Source: Bacillota bacterium
GTDB lineage: Bacteria > Bacillota > Bacilli > Paenibacillales > UBA4045
Direction of reading: 5' to 3'
Length of the DNA: 64,000 nt
Assembly (NCBI GenBank): GCA_023441055.1
Contig: JAEZQY010000008.1
Coordinates: forward strand, 372,001-436,000
The notes below the pieces were generated by a model. That model ran no database searches. It was not told where the DNA came from and saw only the letters and a program-made list of their open reading frames with translations. Numbering within the stretch: position 1 is the stretch's first letter; every line of letters begins with the position of its first letter. The position numbers and the translations under genes were made by a program. Shown piece by piece: positions 1 to 8,035 of the stretch.

Positions 1-440
1 CAGAAGCGCTGGGAGACTCGTATGCAGCCGTACTATGTGCCGGCTCATCCGATCTGCCAGTCGCCGAGGAAGCGGCGCTAATCGCTGAATATATGGGCGT
101 GCGCATCGAGCGGATCTATGATGTCGGCGTAGCCGGTATTCATCGATTGTTCGCGCGTCTGGATACCATCAGAGGAGCGGATGTCGTCATCGTTGTCGCA
201 GGAATGGAAGGCGCGCTGCCGAGCGTCGTAGGAGGACTCGTATCCAGTCCGGTAGTCGCCGTGCCAACCAGTGTAGGTTACGGCGCAAATCTGCAAGGGA
301 TAGCCGCATTGCTGTCCATGATTAACGCATGCGCGCCAGGCATCGCCGTCGTGAATATCGACAACGGTTTCGGCGCTGGTTATTATGCTGCTAGCATCAT
401 TAAGCGAATCCATCGATTACCGAAGGAGTTGGAACAATGA
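1..440 (+). CDS. larB: LarB, nickel-pincer nucleotide cofactor carboxylase/hydrolase (C-terminal part)
   Basis: The reading frame is open from the first full codon at position 3 and ends at 440, so the start lies outside the window. The visible part is the PurE-like core: a Ser/Asp-containing motif [12 protein letters not shown] near the beginning, then [17 protein letters not shown] and PTSVGYGA, as in LarB proteins. LarB carboxylates nicotinic acid adenine dinucleotide and hydrolyses its phosphoanhydride, the first step in making the nickel-pincer cofactor of lactate racemase (family knowledge). The stop overlaps the start of larC by four bases (ATGA at 437-440), indicating translational coupling. 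An AIR carboxylase (PurE) is the main alternative, but the LarC neighbour argues for LarB. Confidence 0.9.
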   Translation, partial: EALGDSYAAVLCAGSSDLPVAEEAALIAEYMGVRIERIYDVGVAGIHRLFARLDTIRGADVVIVVAGMEGALPSVVGGLVSSPVVAVPTSVGYGANLQGIAALLSMINACAPGIAVVNIDNGFGAGYYAASIIKRIHRLPKELEQ

Positions 441-1387
441 GAATCCTATATCTGGACTGCTTCTCCGGCATTAGCGGGGACATGACCGTGGCAGCGTTAG
501 TAGATGCCGGCGCGGACCGTGCCTACATCGAAGCCGAGCTCAGAAAGCTCAAGCTTGAACCTTACAAGATCGAATGGCGTCGTGTCGTCAAGTGCGGCGT
601 GTCGAGCTTAAAATTCGATGTAGTGTTAGATCCTGAGCATCCGCCGCAGCATCACCGTCATTATGGGGAGATTGTCGAGCAGATCAGACAGGCCGGCTTC
701 AATGAGCGTGTGACCGCTATGAGCCTTGACATCTTCGAGAAGATCGGAAGAGCTGAGGCAAAGATTCATCAGACAACATTGGAGCATGTACACTTCCATG
801 AAGTGGGCGCGATCGATTCCATCGTGGATATAATCGCAGTCTCACTAGCAATAGATTCACTGGATATCGACCGCGTGTTCACATCCCCCATCCCACTCGG
901 TTCCGGAACAGTCAGATGCGACCACGGTCTCTATCCCGTGCCCGCTCCGGCTACCCTAGAGATGATGAAGGGAATCCCAATTGCGCCATGCGCGATTGAG
1001 AAGGAGATGACGACTCCAACAGGTGCGGCAATAGCAGCCGTGCTGTCTCATGACTTCGTCAGAGGACTCCCTCCAATGACCGTAGAAGCAATTGGCTACG
1101 GAGCCGGCACGAGAGACTTACCTGGACAGCCCAATGTACTGCGCGCCGTAATCGGCGAAGCCCAGTCACGTGTTTCATCGGCATCGGGCCTGCATGTCCA
1201 TGGACATGGTCACGGACACGCGCATGGACATTCACATGACCACGGGCACGATCACGGACACGCGCATGGACATTCACATGATCACGGGCACTCCCATGAT
1301 CATGACAACGATCATTCGCATGATCATGGACACGCACATCCGCATCCGCATGATCACATTCACGGGCATTCAGACAAAGATAATTAA
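437..1387 (+). CDS. larC: LarC N-terminal half (LarC1) with a long histidine-rich tail
   Basis: Residues 1-245 match LarC1: start [16 protein letters not shown], then [29 protein letters not shown] and TPTGAAI. LarC is the CTP-dependent cyclometallase that inserts nickel into the pincer cofactor (family knowledge). From about residue 250 the protein becomes an almost pure His/Gly/Asp tail of some 65 residues, a likely nickel store, and stops without the LarC2 domain. In Lactobacillus plantarum full-length LarC needs a programmed frameshift from larC1 into larC2; here no LarC2 coding follows on this strand. A LarC2-like domain lies about 580 bp downstream on the other strand. The start has AAGGAG at 422-427 and overlaps the larB stop. 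Confidence 0.9.
   Translation: MRILYLDCFSGISGDMTVAALVDAGADRAYIEAELRKLKLEPYKIEWRRVVKCGVSSLKFDVVLDPEHPPQHHRHYGEIVEQIRQAGFNERVTAMSLDIFEKIGRAEAKIHQTTLEHVHFHEVGAIDSIVDIIAVSLAIDSLDIDRVFTSPIPLGSGTVRCDHGLYPVPAPATLEMMKGIPIAPCAIEKEMTTPTGAAIAAVLSHDFVRGLPPMTVEAIGYGAGTRDLPGQPNVLRAVIGEAQSRVSSASGLHVHGHGHGHAHGHSHDHGHDHGHAHGHSHDHGHSHDHDNDHSHDHGHAHPHPHDHIHGHSDKDN
1211..1291 (+). repeat. Tandem repeat in the His-rich tail of larC1
   Basis: Two 39-bp copies, 1211-1249 and 1253-1291, period 42 bp, differ at one base. Each encodes an [17 protein letters not shown] segment. The near identity suggests recent duplication within the metal-binding tail. Confidence 0.8.
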
Positions 1388-1401
1388 TCCAAACAAGGAA
1401 A

Positions 1402-1430
1402 ACCGGTAGAGCTACATAGGCTCTACCGGT
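1402..1430 (-). terminator. Hairpin between larC1 and the larC2 region
   Basis: A perfect 10-bp stem (ACCGGTAGAG / CTCTACCGGT) with a 9-base loop. On the minus strand it is followed by TTTTCCTTGTTT, so it fits an intrinsic terminator for minus-strand transcription from the larC2 side. On the plus strand there is no T-run after it, so termination of larBC there is less certain. Confidence 0.6.
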
Positions 1431-1584
1431 GCTATCTCGCGCAGCTTACGAGGAGCCCATTTAGTCCGATTCAACCCCACTACTCGCAGTGTAGCTACCC
1501 AGCTCATGTAGTCCGGTAAAACCGCTACTACTCCCTCTGGTACGTCTGGTCTGGGGGACCATTGTTCGTTGTCTTAGTGACGGT

Positions 1585-1760
1585 TTGTATGTTTTTTCAT
1601 ACAAGTGTCCGCATTCTCGGTAACATTTTAGGATTTTGTATGTTTTTTCATACAATTCAAGCGTCTCGCATCATTTCATCAGCTGTATTGTACGATTTTT
1701 CGTACAAATCCAGTCATTCATGCCTCTTTCATGACCACTTTGTATGATAATTCATACAAA
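1585..1760. repeat. Array of four palindromes at 51-52 bp spacing
   Basis: Four dyads of form TTGTATG-N6-CATACAA begin at 1585, 1636, 1688 and 1740. The first two are identical (T6 loop). The third reads TTGTACG-ATTTTT-CGTACAA, so both arms changed together and pairing is kept. The fourth has loop ATAATT and 8-bp arms. The 31-32 bp between them are unrelated to one another. The stretch 1388-1970 has no convincing gene, only this array, the hairpin before it and a second repeat after it. Confidence 0.8.
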
Positions 1761-1815
1761 GCCTATGCTAGGTCCATTCCACAGGGTTCCTGAGTAATAA
1801 CAGCTGGCTTCTAAC

Positions 1816-1950
1816 ATCACTTTCCGGCACTACACGCACCAGCTACCTCTCATCGCACCATGCAGTATCACTTTCCGGCACTACACGCACCAGTTACCTC
1901 ACCAAGCACCATGCAGCATCACTTTCCAGCACTACACGCACCAGTTACCT
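1816..1950. repeat. Three tandem copies of a 51-bp unit
   Basis: Units begin at 1816, 1867 and 1918 (period 51 bp; the third is partial). The conserved core reads ATCACTTTCCGGCACTACAC followed by GCACCAGYTACCT. It differs in sequence from the palindrome array just upstream but has nearly the same period. It ends 20 bp before the stop codon of the larC2 gene. Confidence 0.8.
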
Positions 1951-1970
1951 AAAAGCTGCACTGGAAACAC

Positions 1971-2444
1971 TCACAGCTGATGCTGTAACCGAAACAGCCG
2001 CTTCACCTCATCATACACCTGCTTCAACGGCACCTTGTTCGCCAGCGCTACCGCCTCGCACTGCTTAAATTCCGGCGCATACTGAATCAACTTGCCTTGG
2101 TAGAAGCCGGCCTTCACCTGCACATTTCCCCAAGAAGTTGCCACCTCCAGCGACTGGCGCCCCAACCGATGACAGGTCGCGCGCATATAACGCAAGCCCA
2201 GCGTCGTCGTCTCACTGAAGATCACATTCTCGATTGGGTCCAGTTTGGTGTCATCTACCAGCACATTCAGCATGATGCCGGGTCTGCCCTTCTTCATAAT
2301 AATCGGAATCCAATATACATCATTCGCGCCCGCCTCGAACAGCCGATCCGACACATAGGAGGTCCACTCCGGATTCATATCATCCAGGTTAGCTTGTACG
2401 AGTACCATCTGCTCATCCTCATGCTCCATCTCATGCTCGAACAT
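1971..2444 (-). CDS. larC: LarC C-terminal domain (LarC2-like) as a separate gene on the opposite strand
   Basis: A 157-aa protein matching LarC2 throughout: VLVQANLDDMNPEW, a VYWIPIIMKKGRPG block, SETTTLGLRY and YAPEFKQCEAVA. LarC2 carries part of the nickel-insertion function and normally follows larC1 on the same strand. Here it is convergent with larC1 and separated from it by repeats, so no frameshift could join them; the halves would have to assemble as two polypeptides. The N-terminus MFEHEMEHEDEQ looks like a short new leader containing two His. A GGGAG motif lies about 11 bases before the ATG. Local inversion of an ancestral larC1-larC2 pair is the simplest explanation (inference). 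Confidence 0.85.
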   Translation of the reverse strand: MFEHEMEHEDEQMVLVQANLDDMNPEWTSYVSDRLFEAGANDVYWIPIIMKKGRPGIMLNVLVDDTKLDPIENVIFSETTTLGLRYMRATCHRLGRQSLEVATSWGNVQVKAGFYQGKLIQYAPEFKQCEAVALANKVPLKQVYDEVKRLFRLQHQL

Positions 2445-2571
2445 CTATCATCTTCACTCCCTTACCTGCTTTCCGTCAGATTCATCATACATAATATTCA
2501 CTTGCTTGAACATGCTATAAGCGTAAATCTCCTGCTAATCCAATCCTGGAGAATTTGGAGGTAAAGCCGTT

Positions 2572-3612
2572 ATGCCAACACCGGGTAGAGTGAGAGCATG
2601 CTTAACGCTGACCTTAATCGCATCGCTTCTCACACTGACCATTCCCGTCTCTAGTTACGCTAAGATGGCCGCGCCAAGCGAGACATCCTCAACCCAGCAG
2701 CCATCCGAATTCGAGCTGCGTAAAGCGCTATTCGAACAGATGAGCAGTGTTACCGGCATTCCTTGGACACAGCTTGCGGCGATCGATCAATATGAACGAA
2801 CAATGACAATTGCCCATAAGAAGACACGACCAGTTCGTGAAGGATTGACTGCAATTCTGTATCATGAACGCATATGGGCTGGACCGCTCAATCCGAATCC
2901 AGACGAGCAGAACCCAGCGCATATTGCATTCTTCGCAGGCATCGGCCTCGATGGCAATGGTGACGGACAGGCCGATCGCCATAATGACGAGGATGTCCTC
3001 TATACGACCGCAAGGCACATCCTGCGACATGGTACCGGTGCGGAAGACTTCTCTGCTGCGGTATGGGCAATGTACCAGAATAATCGCGCAGTAGAGCGCA
3101 TCCTGCAATTCGATCGAATCTATCGCAACTTCGACACACTGGCGCTCGACGTGAACGCGTTCCCAGTTCCCCTGCATGCGACCTACTCTTATCGCGGTAC
3201 CTGGGGAGCAAGCCGGGGCTGGGGCGGGCGACGCATTCATGAGGGGACAGACATCTTCGCTGGTCATGGTGTTCCTGTCCGCAGCACCTGCTATGGGATC
3301 GTGGAGACCAAGGGTTGGAACCGCTATGGAGGCTGGCGAATCGGGATACGCAGCATCAATAATGTGTATCATTATTATGCGCACCTATCCGGCTTTAGTA
3401 AGGAGGTCTATCGGGGCAAGATCGTAACGCCAGGCGAGGTGCTCGGCTGGGTAGGCAACACCGGCTATGGCAAGCAGGGGACCGCCGGCAAGTTCCCGCC
3501 GCATCTGCATTATGGCTTATACCGAGACTCCGGCCTTACCGATTGGCCCTTCGATCCCTATTCCTATCTGCGTCGCTGGGAACGGGACGAGAGAGGGCGA
3601 CAGAGCCGTTAG
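2572..3612 (+). CDS. lytH: LytH-like sporulation L-Ala-D-Glu endopeptidase (M23)
   Basis: 346 aa with an N-terminal hydrophobic signal or anchor (about residues 10-30), a helical central part, and a C-terminal M23/LytM domain. Zinc-site motifs are visible: RRIHEGTDIFAGHG (His, Asp) and the HLHYGLY box (HxH). The context WGGRRIHEGTD and GTAGKFPPHLHYG closely resembles Bacillus subtilis LytH (YunA), which trims cortex-precursor peptides late in sporulation. The convergent neighbour is yunB, the same pairing as in B. subtilis, which supports the call. The ATG follows GGAGG by about 10 bases. Sigma-K control would be expected, but I do not see a clear promoter. Confidence 0.88.
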   Translation: MPTPGRVRACLTLTLIASLLTLTIPVSSYAKMAAPSETSSTQQPSEFELRKALFEQMSSVTGIPWTQLAAIDQYERTMTIAHKKTRPVREGLTAILYHERIWAGPLNPNPDEQNPAHIAFFAGIGLDGNGDGQADRHNDEDVLYTTARHILRHGTGAEDFSAAVWAMYQNNRAVERILQFDRIYRNFDTLALDVNAFPVPLHATYSYRGTWGASRGWGGRRIHEGTDIFAGHGVPVRSTCYGIVETKGWNRYGGWRIGIRSINNVYHYYAHLSGFSKEVYRGKIVTPGEVLGWVGNTGYGKQGTAGKFPPHLHYGLYRDSGLTDWPFDPYSYLRRWERDERGRQSR

Positions 3613-3631
3613 CCCTGCCGCCCAATCGCGA

Positions 3632-4351
3632 CTATTTCACATGCAAGCTAGGCAGAGTAACCGCAGGAGGCACAGCCTCCACAGCACCAACCTGATTTCC
3701 CTTCCCATCAAAATAATACATCGGCACATCACCCACAACCAGTAGATAAGAGATCGGAATCTCTGTCTCTACAACCTCGGGCTTCGTGTCGAACGGAATA
3801 ATGATCGTAACCTCCGCGATAATTCGGATATACACCTCGACCAGCAGCATATTGATGCCGGCATCCGTCTTCCTCGTGTTCAGGTCCACCTTCACAGCTC
3901 CCGCGGGGACGAATCTAACGGGAACACTAGGTCCATAGGAGGCGACTATCGCGCTATCCAGTGCCATCCCGATCGGGATATGCTCCGGGATATCCTGCAT
4001 CTGCTGCAGGCTGTTCTGGACGATCGTAACGGTATCACCGGCGATCTTCATATGCTCCGCATAATTCAACATGAAGCCGGAGACCTTACCGTTGTTATCC
4101 AGCCTCCAATCAATCAGCTTATCCAGGTTGGTCCCTTGCGCGATCCGTTCTGTGATCGCTCGGTTGATCGCCTCAGTCGCCTTCTGCTTGACACGGATCG
4201 TTGCCACATTCATCAAGGGATCACGCAAATTTCGCTCCACGAAGAGAAAGGATTGTGTGATGATCAACACAATCAGCATGCCAATCGCCAGCAGCCACTT
4301 CCATTTGCTGCTCCTCCTCTGACTGTTGCTGCGCCAAGCTCTTCTCGCCAC
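3632..4351 (-). CDS. yunB: Sporulation protein YunB
   Basis: 239 aa with one transmembrane segment near the N-terminus (WLLAIGMLIVLIITQSFLF, about residues 19-37) after a very basic leader. The rest is predicted outside: VATIRVKQKATEAINRAI and GTNLDKLIDWRLDNNGKVSG are typical YunB, and PVRFVPAGAVKVD resembles the YunB fold. YunB is a sigma-E-regulon spore protein of unknown biochemistry. The start is GTG at 4351 with GGGGGG six bases upstream. It lies tail to tail with lytH, with only 19 bp between the stops. Confidence 0.9.
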   Translation of the reverse strand: MARRAWRSNSQRRSSKWKWLLAIGMLIVLIITQSFLFVERNLRDPLMNVATIRVKQKATEAINRAITERIAQGTNLDKLIDWRLDNNGKVSGFMLNYAEHMKIAGDTVTIVQNSLQQMQDIPEHIPIGMALDSAIVASYGPSVPVRFVPAGAVKVDLNTRKTDAGINMLLVEVYIRIIAEVTIIIPFDTKPEVVETEIPISYLLVVGDVPMYYFDGKGNQVGAVEAVPPAVTLPSLHVK

Positions 4352-4449
4352 TCTCAGCCCCCCTGAATGAGCCCTCTAGAGCATGTATATGCGTCAGAGA
4401 CAGCGCGTAGAAGGAACTGCGAATAGCTAGGCACTTACTCAGTCTCGGT

Positions 4450-5250
4450 CTACATCCGCTGCCGCTGCGCCTCGAATAACAACACCGTGCTCGCCATGGC
4501 AACGTTCAGCGATTCCGCATGACCCGGCATGGGGATCTTGACGGTTGTGCCCGCGCAGGCAAGCACTGACTCTGATACCCCCTTGCCTTCATTACCCATG
4601 ACGAGCCATGTATCCCCTCTGTAATCCGCATCATAGCAGCTAATCGCGTTCGCAAGCGCGCTTGCGATCACTTGCACGCCGCCTGCAGCAGCTCTCGGAA
4701 GAATGTTATCCAGTTCACCATAGACGATTGGCAGATGGAAGATTGCCCCCATCGTCGCGCGCAATGACTTGGCATTATACAGATCCACTGTTCCCTTGCC
4801 GAGCAGCACAGCGCTCGCGCCAGCCGCATCCGCACTGCGGATCATCGTCCCCAGATTGCCCGGGTCCTGTACACCATCCACGACAAGTACGAGAGAGCGG
4901 TACGAGGCTAGGATATCTTCAGCCGTAAGCGAGGATTTGCGAACCACTGCGAATACGCCCTGTGGTGTAACCGTATCGGTGCAACGCGTCAGTATCTCCT
5001 CAGAGACCGCAATACAGTCGAGAGGCCTAGCTGATTCCTCTCTGCGCGAGATACATACCGCGAGTTCTTCAGGTATTCCTCTAATCTCGGAATAGACTAA
5101 CGCCTCGATATCCGCACCGAAAAAAAGCGCTTCCTTAACCAGATGGATGCCCTCCACCAGATAAGCGCCCTCCCGCTCTCGATGCTTACGCTCGAGCAAG
5201 GAAGCCCAACGCTTCACTCTAGGATTATGTAAGGAAGAGATCGTCTCCAC
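4450..5250 (-). CDS. ysgA: TrmH/SpoU-family RNA 2'-O-ribose methyltransferase (YsgA-like)
   Basis: 266 aa. An N-terminal substrate-binding domain (HNPRVKRWASLLERKHRE, GAYLVEGIHLVKEAL) is followed by the SPOUT methyltransferase domain. SPOUT motifs are clear: VDGVQDPGNLGTMIRSADAA (motif 1), WLVMGNEGKGVS (motif 2) and IPMPGHAESLNVAMA (motif 3, knot and AdoMet site). It probably methylates 23S rRNA; the exact nucleotide cannot be read from sequence. The GTG start at 5250 has a GGGGGGTGA motif that overlaps the end of ktrA, ten bases upstream, so the two are probably co-transcribed. ysgA lies near sspI in B. subtilis too. Confidence 0.9.
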   Translation of the reverse strand: METISSLHNPRVKRWASLLERKHREREGAYLVEGIHLVKEALFFGADIEALVYSEIRGIPEELAVCISRREESARPLDCIAVSEEILTRCTDTVTPQGVFAVVRKSSLTAEDILASYRSLVLVVDGVQDPGNLGTMIRSADAAGASAVLLGKGTVDLYNAKSLRATMGAIFHLPIVYGELDNILPRAAAGGVQVIASALANAISCYDADYRGDTWLVMGNEGKGVSESVLACAGTTVKIPMPGHAESLNVAMASTVLLFEAQRQRM

Positions 5251-5259
5251 GACAGCTAT

Positions 5260-5931
5260 TCACCCCCCATTCGTAAAGCTGGTTTCGAATCGATGCAGAT
5301 CCTCATTCTTGCCCACGACCACAAGAATATCGCCTTCTTTAAGCGAATCATCGGCGTGAGGCGCAATATTCATTACACCATGCTTATTCTTGATGCCCAT
5401 GACGTTGCATCTATACTTATTTCGAATATCCAGTTGTCTTAAATTTTTGCCAAGCAGCTTCGGCCCAACCAACATGTCCACAATACTGTAGTCGTCAGAC
5501 AGCTCAATATAATCCAGAATGTTGGGCGAGATCAGGTTATGCGCGACCCGAGCACCCATATCTCGTTCGGGGAAGATTACCTTGTCTGCACCGATCTTGG
5601 CGAGCACCTTCCCGTGCAGCTCACTCTGAGCCTTAACAACAATAAAGCCCACGCCCATCTCCTTCAATATCAACGTTGTGAGTATGCTGGCTTGAATATC
5701 TTGTCCAATCGCCACAACGACGACATCCAGATTGCGCAGACCGAGCGCGCGCAGCGACTCCTCATCGGTGGAATCCGCGCTGACGGCATGCGTTACCATA
5801 TTTACGACCTCTTGTGTGCGATGCTCATCATTGTCGATTGCCAGCACCTCGAAGCCCAGATCATACAGGGTCTTAGCGACACTAGAACCGAATCTGCCCA
5901 TGCCGATTACAGCGAATTGTTTCTTCTCCAT
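5260..5931 (-). CDS. ktrA: KtrA-type regulatory subunit of a K+ transporter (RCK domains)
   Basis: About 223 aa. The RCK_N Rossmann domain starts at once with FAVIGMGRFGSSVA (GxGxxG nucleotide site) and an acidic end of strand 2 (LAIDNDEHR). It is followed by a C-terminal RCK_C/TrkA_C domain (about residues 140-223), where Ktr proteins bind c-di-AMP. It gates a KtrB-type membrane channel; no ktrB is in the window, so the partner is encoded elsewhere. An open frame extends 34 codons upstream, but the start at 5931 gives the usual MEKKQFAVIG N-terminus and has GGAAG upstream. No ydaO-type riboswitch was seen in the leader. Confidence 0.9.
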   Translation of the reverse strand: MEKKQFAVIGMGRFGSSVAKTLYDLGFEVLAIDNDEHRTQEVVNMVTHAVSADSTDEESLRALGLRNLDVVVVAIGQDIQASILTTLILKEMGVGFIVVKAQSELHGKVLAKIGADKVIFPERDMGARVAHNLISPNILDYIELSDDYSIVDMLVGPKLLGKNLRQLDIRNKYRCNVMGIKNKHGVMNIAPHADDSLKEGDILVVVGKNEDLHRFETSFTNGG

Positions 5932-6021
5932 CGTAATTCGCCCACTTCCTTCCATCCGCTTGAATTGACCTATTATATCATATTGCAACTCGACTTTCTC
6001 GCTGGTTGGATGAAGCCCGCT

Positions 6022-6051
6022 GAATATGTGCATATTAGGATCATGATTGTA
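6022..6051 (+). promoter_or_regulatory. Possible sigma-G promoter of sspI
   Basis: GAATA at 6022-6026 fits the sigma-G -35 (GMATR). After 18 bases, GATTGTA at 6045-6051 matches the -10 consensus CATWMTA at 5 of 7 positions. It sits about 35 bp upstream of the sspI ribosome binding site, where a forespore promoter would be expected. Confidence 0.4.
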
Positions 6052-6098
6052 TCAATCCATCGAGCTCCGCTATAGGTGAACAGGAGGAATATCGATCT

Positions 6099-6326
6099 AT
6101 GGCCGCACCCCAATCCCTAACATTACGACAAGCCATTATTGAACGCGTCAAGGACTTACCTGTTGATGAGCTGCGATCCGTTGTTGAAGATTCCATAGGG
6201 AACGATGAACGAAGCTTGCCAGGACTAGGCGTGCTGTTCGAGATCATCTGGAGGCATCTAGATGCGCCGATCCAAGATCAGGTGGTCAGCGCCCTGCACA
6301 GCGGTCTGCCTCACATGAAGCAGTGA
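6099..6326 (+). CDS. sspI: Small acid-soluble spore protein SspI
   Basis: 75 aa with the SspI hallmarks: LTLRQAIIERVKD at the N-terminus and the strongly conserved LPGLGVLFEIIWRH block at residues 40-53. SspI is a minor acid-soluble spore protein made in the forespore under sigma-G. It does not belong to the alpha/beta DNA-binding SASP family, and its role is unclear. An AGGAGGAAT ribosome binding site precedes the ATG. It is divergent from ktrA and followed by a strong hairpin terminator. Confidence 0.93.
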   Translation: MAAPQSLTLRQAIIERVKDLPVDELRSVVEDSIGNDERSLPGLGVLFEIIWRHLDAPIQDQVVSALHSGLPHMKQ

Positions 6327-6337
6327 TACGCAACAAT

Positions 6338-6377
6338 AATGACCCATCTGAGCATATATACGCTCAGATGGGTCATT
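6338..6377. terminator. Bidirectional terminator between sspI and prfC
   Basis: A perfect 16-bp stem (AATGACCCATCTGAGC and its complement) with an 8-base loop lies between convergent stops. It can end transcription from both sides. Confidence 0.85.
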
Positions 6378-6388
6378 GTCTATTCAGC

Positions 6389-7975
6389 CTATGGAGCCGT
6401 CTCGAGGAACCTCGCAGTTGGGTTCTTCTCAATGGCCGTGCGCATGGCATATTCATTCTCGAATAAGGCAACATAGTTGTCCTTCTTATCCTTCACCAGT
6501 GTCGAATTGATTCTGAACTTGGACGGGTCCACCTTCTCATCAATGACCCATCTAGCGAACTGGAACGGCTGACGCATCATTTGAACCTCTACTCCATACT
6601 CAGCTCGCATCCGGTATTCGAACACTTCAAATTGCAGCTGACCCACTACTCCGAGAATAAGATCCTCGAATCCAATCGTCTTGAATACCTGAATCGTGCC
6701 TTCCTCGGTTAATTGATCCAGGCCCTTCTGAAACTGCTTATGCTTCAGTGCGTTCTTCACGGTAACCTTGCTGAACAGCTCTGGCGAGAAGACAGGCAAC
6801 TCATCATATTCCAGGTCGCGGCCTTGACTTAGCGTATCTCCGATTCGGAAGATTCCCGGATCGAACAACCCGATAATATCGCCAGGATACGCCGTGTCCA
6901 CAATATCCCGATCCTGAGCAAGGAATTGCTGCGGCTGAGCGAGCTTGATTTCCTTGCCAACTCGGATATGACGCACGGACATCCCTCTATCGAACTTGCC
7001 CGATACGATACGCAGGAAGGCGACTCGATCGCGATGTGCCGGATTCATATTCGCTTGAATCTTGAATACATAGCCGGAGAACTTCTCCTCATAAGGCTCG
7101 ATTGGTCCCTGATTGCTGTTGCGCAGCGCAGGGATTGGCGCCAGCTGCAGGAAATTCTCCAGGAACGTCTGAACGCCGAAATTATTAATCCCGCTGCCGA
7201 AGAAGATCGGTGTCAATTCCCCGCTACGAATCTTATCATAGTCATAGGGATCCCCTGCTACATCGAGCAGCTCAATGTCCTGCTGAAGCTGTTCAAACAG
7301 ATGGTCACCTGCCATCTTGCGAATAACCGGATCATCATAGCCGGTCACCTTCTGGACGGCAATCTCCTTATGCTCATCATCGCCCTGGAACAGCTCAACC
7401 TGCACCTTCTGCCGGTCATATACTCCGCATAGCCGCTTGCCTTGACCGATTGGCCAATTCATCGGATAAGAGCGAATACCGAGCACCTGCTCGAGCTCTT
7501 CCAGCAGCTCGAATGGGTCGCGGCCCTCACGATCCAGCTTATTGATGAAGGTGAAGATTGGAATCCCGCGCATCCGACATACCTGGAACAGCTTCTTCGT
7601 CTGAACCTCGACCCCTTTGGCCGAGTCGATCAGCATCACCGCGCAATCCGCAGCGGTTAAGGTCCGATACGTATCTTCACTGAAATCTTGGTGACCAGGT
7701 GTGTCCAATATATTGACACGATGACCCTTGTAATCAAATTGCATGACGGACGAAGTGACCGAGATGCCGCGCTGCTTCTCGATCTCCATCCAGTCTGAGG
7801 TCGCATGCTTGCTAGCCTTACGCCCCTTCACAGTACCCGCGAGCCGAATCGCGCCCCCGAACAGCAGAAGCTTCTCGGTCAATGTGGTCTTACCGGCATC
7901 TGGGTGAGAGATTATCGCGAAGGTACGTCTCTTCTCTACCTCACCCTTGATTTCTTTGGCTAACGTTCCGCTCAT
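6389..7975 (-). CDS. prfC: Peptide chain release factor 3 (RF3)
   Basis: 528 aa, normal RF3 length. The N-terminal GTPase shows SHPDAGKTTLTEKLL (P-loop), DTPGHQDFSEDTYRTL (G3, with the RF3-specific EDTYRTL) and NKLDREGRDP (G4). Later domains contain KIQANMNPAHRDRVAFLR and VVGQLQFEVFEYR. RF3 recycles RF1/RF2 after peptide release. EF-G and LepA are excluded by the RF3-type G3 motif. The ATG has GAAGGGAAG upstream. Monocistronic: zwf ends 60 bp upstream on the same strand and a terminator follows. Confidence 0.95.
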   Translation of the reverse strand: MSGTLAKEIKGEVEKRRTFAIISHPDAGKTTLTEKLLLFGGAIRLAGTVKGRKASKHATSDWMEIEKQRGISVTSSVMQFDYKGHRVNILDTPGHQDFSEDTYRTLTAADCAVMLIDSAKGVEVQTKKLFQVCRMRGIPIFTFINKLDREGRDPFELLEELEQVLGIRSYPMNWPIGQGKRLCGVYDRQKVQVELFQGDDEHKEIAVQKVTGYDDPVIRKMAGDHLFEQLQQDIELLDVAGDPYDYDKIRSGELTPIFFGSGINNFGVQTFLENFLQLAPIPALRNSNQGPIEPYEEKFSGYVFKIQANMNPAHRDRVAFLRIVSGKFDRGMSVRHIRVGKEIKLAQPQQFLAQDRDIVDTAYPGDIIGLFDPGIFRIGDTLSQGRDLEYDELPVFSPELFSKVTVKNALKHKQFQKGLDQLTEEGTIQVFKTIGFEDLILGVVGQLQFEVFEYRMRAEYGVEVQMMRQPFQFARWVIDEKVDPSKFRINSTLVKDKKDNYVALFENEYAMRTAIEKNPTARFLETAP

Positions 7976-8035
7976 TATGTCTTCCCTTCTCTTCCAGCAG
8001 GTTGCATCTTTCTCATGCCCATCAGCATATAGTCG

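Noticed and set aside
1059..1337. Long open frames opposite and overlapping the His-rich tail of larC1
   Set aside because: Low-complexity shadows of the His/Gly codons, without ribosome binding sites.
1585..1760. CRISPR array (20-bp repeats with 31-32 bp unique spacers)
   Set aside because: Only four units, repeats too short and variable, compensatory changes between arms point to selection on the palindrome, and no cas genes are near.
2728..3384. 218-codon open frame antisense to lytH
   Set aside because: Lies fully within a well-supported M23 gene and has no recognisable domain.
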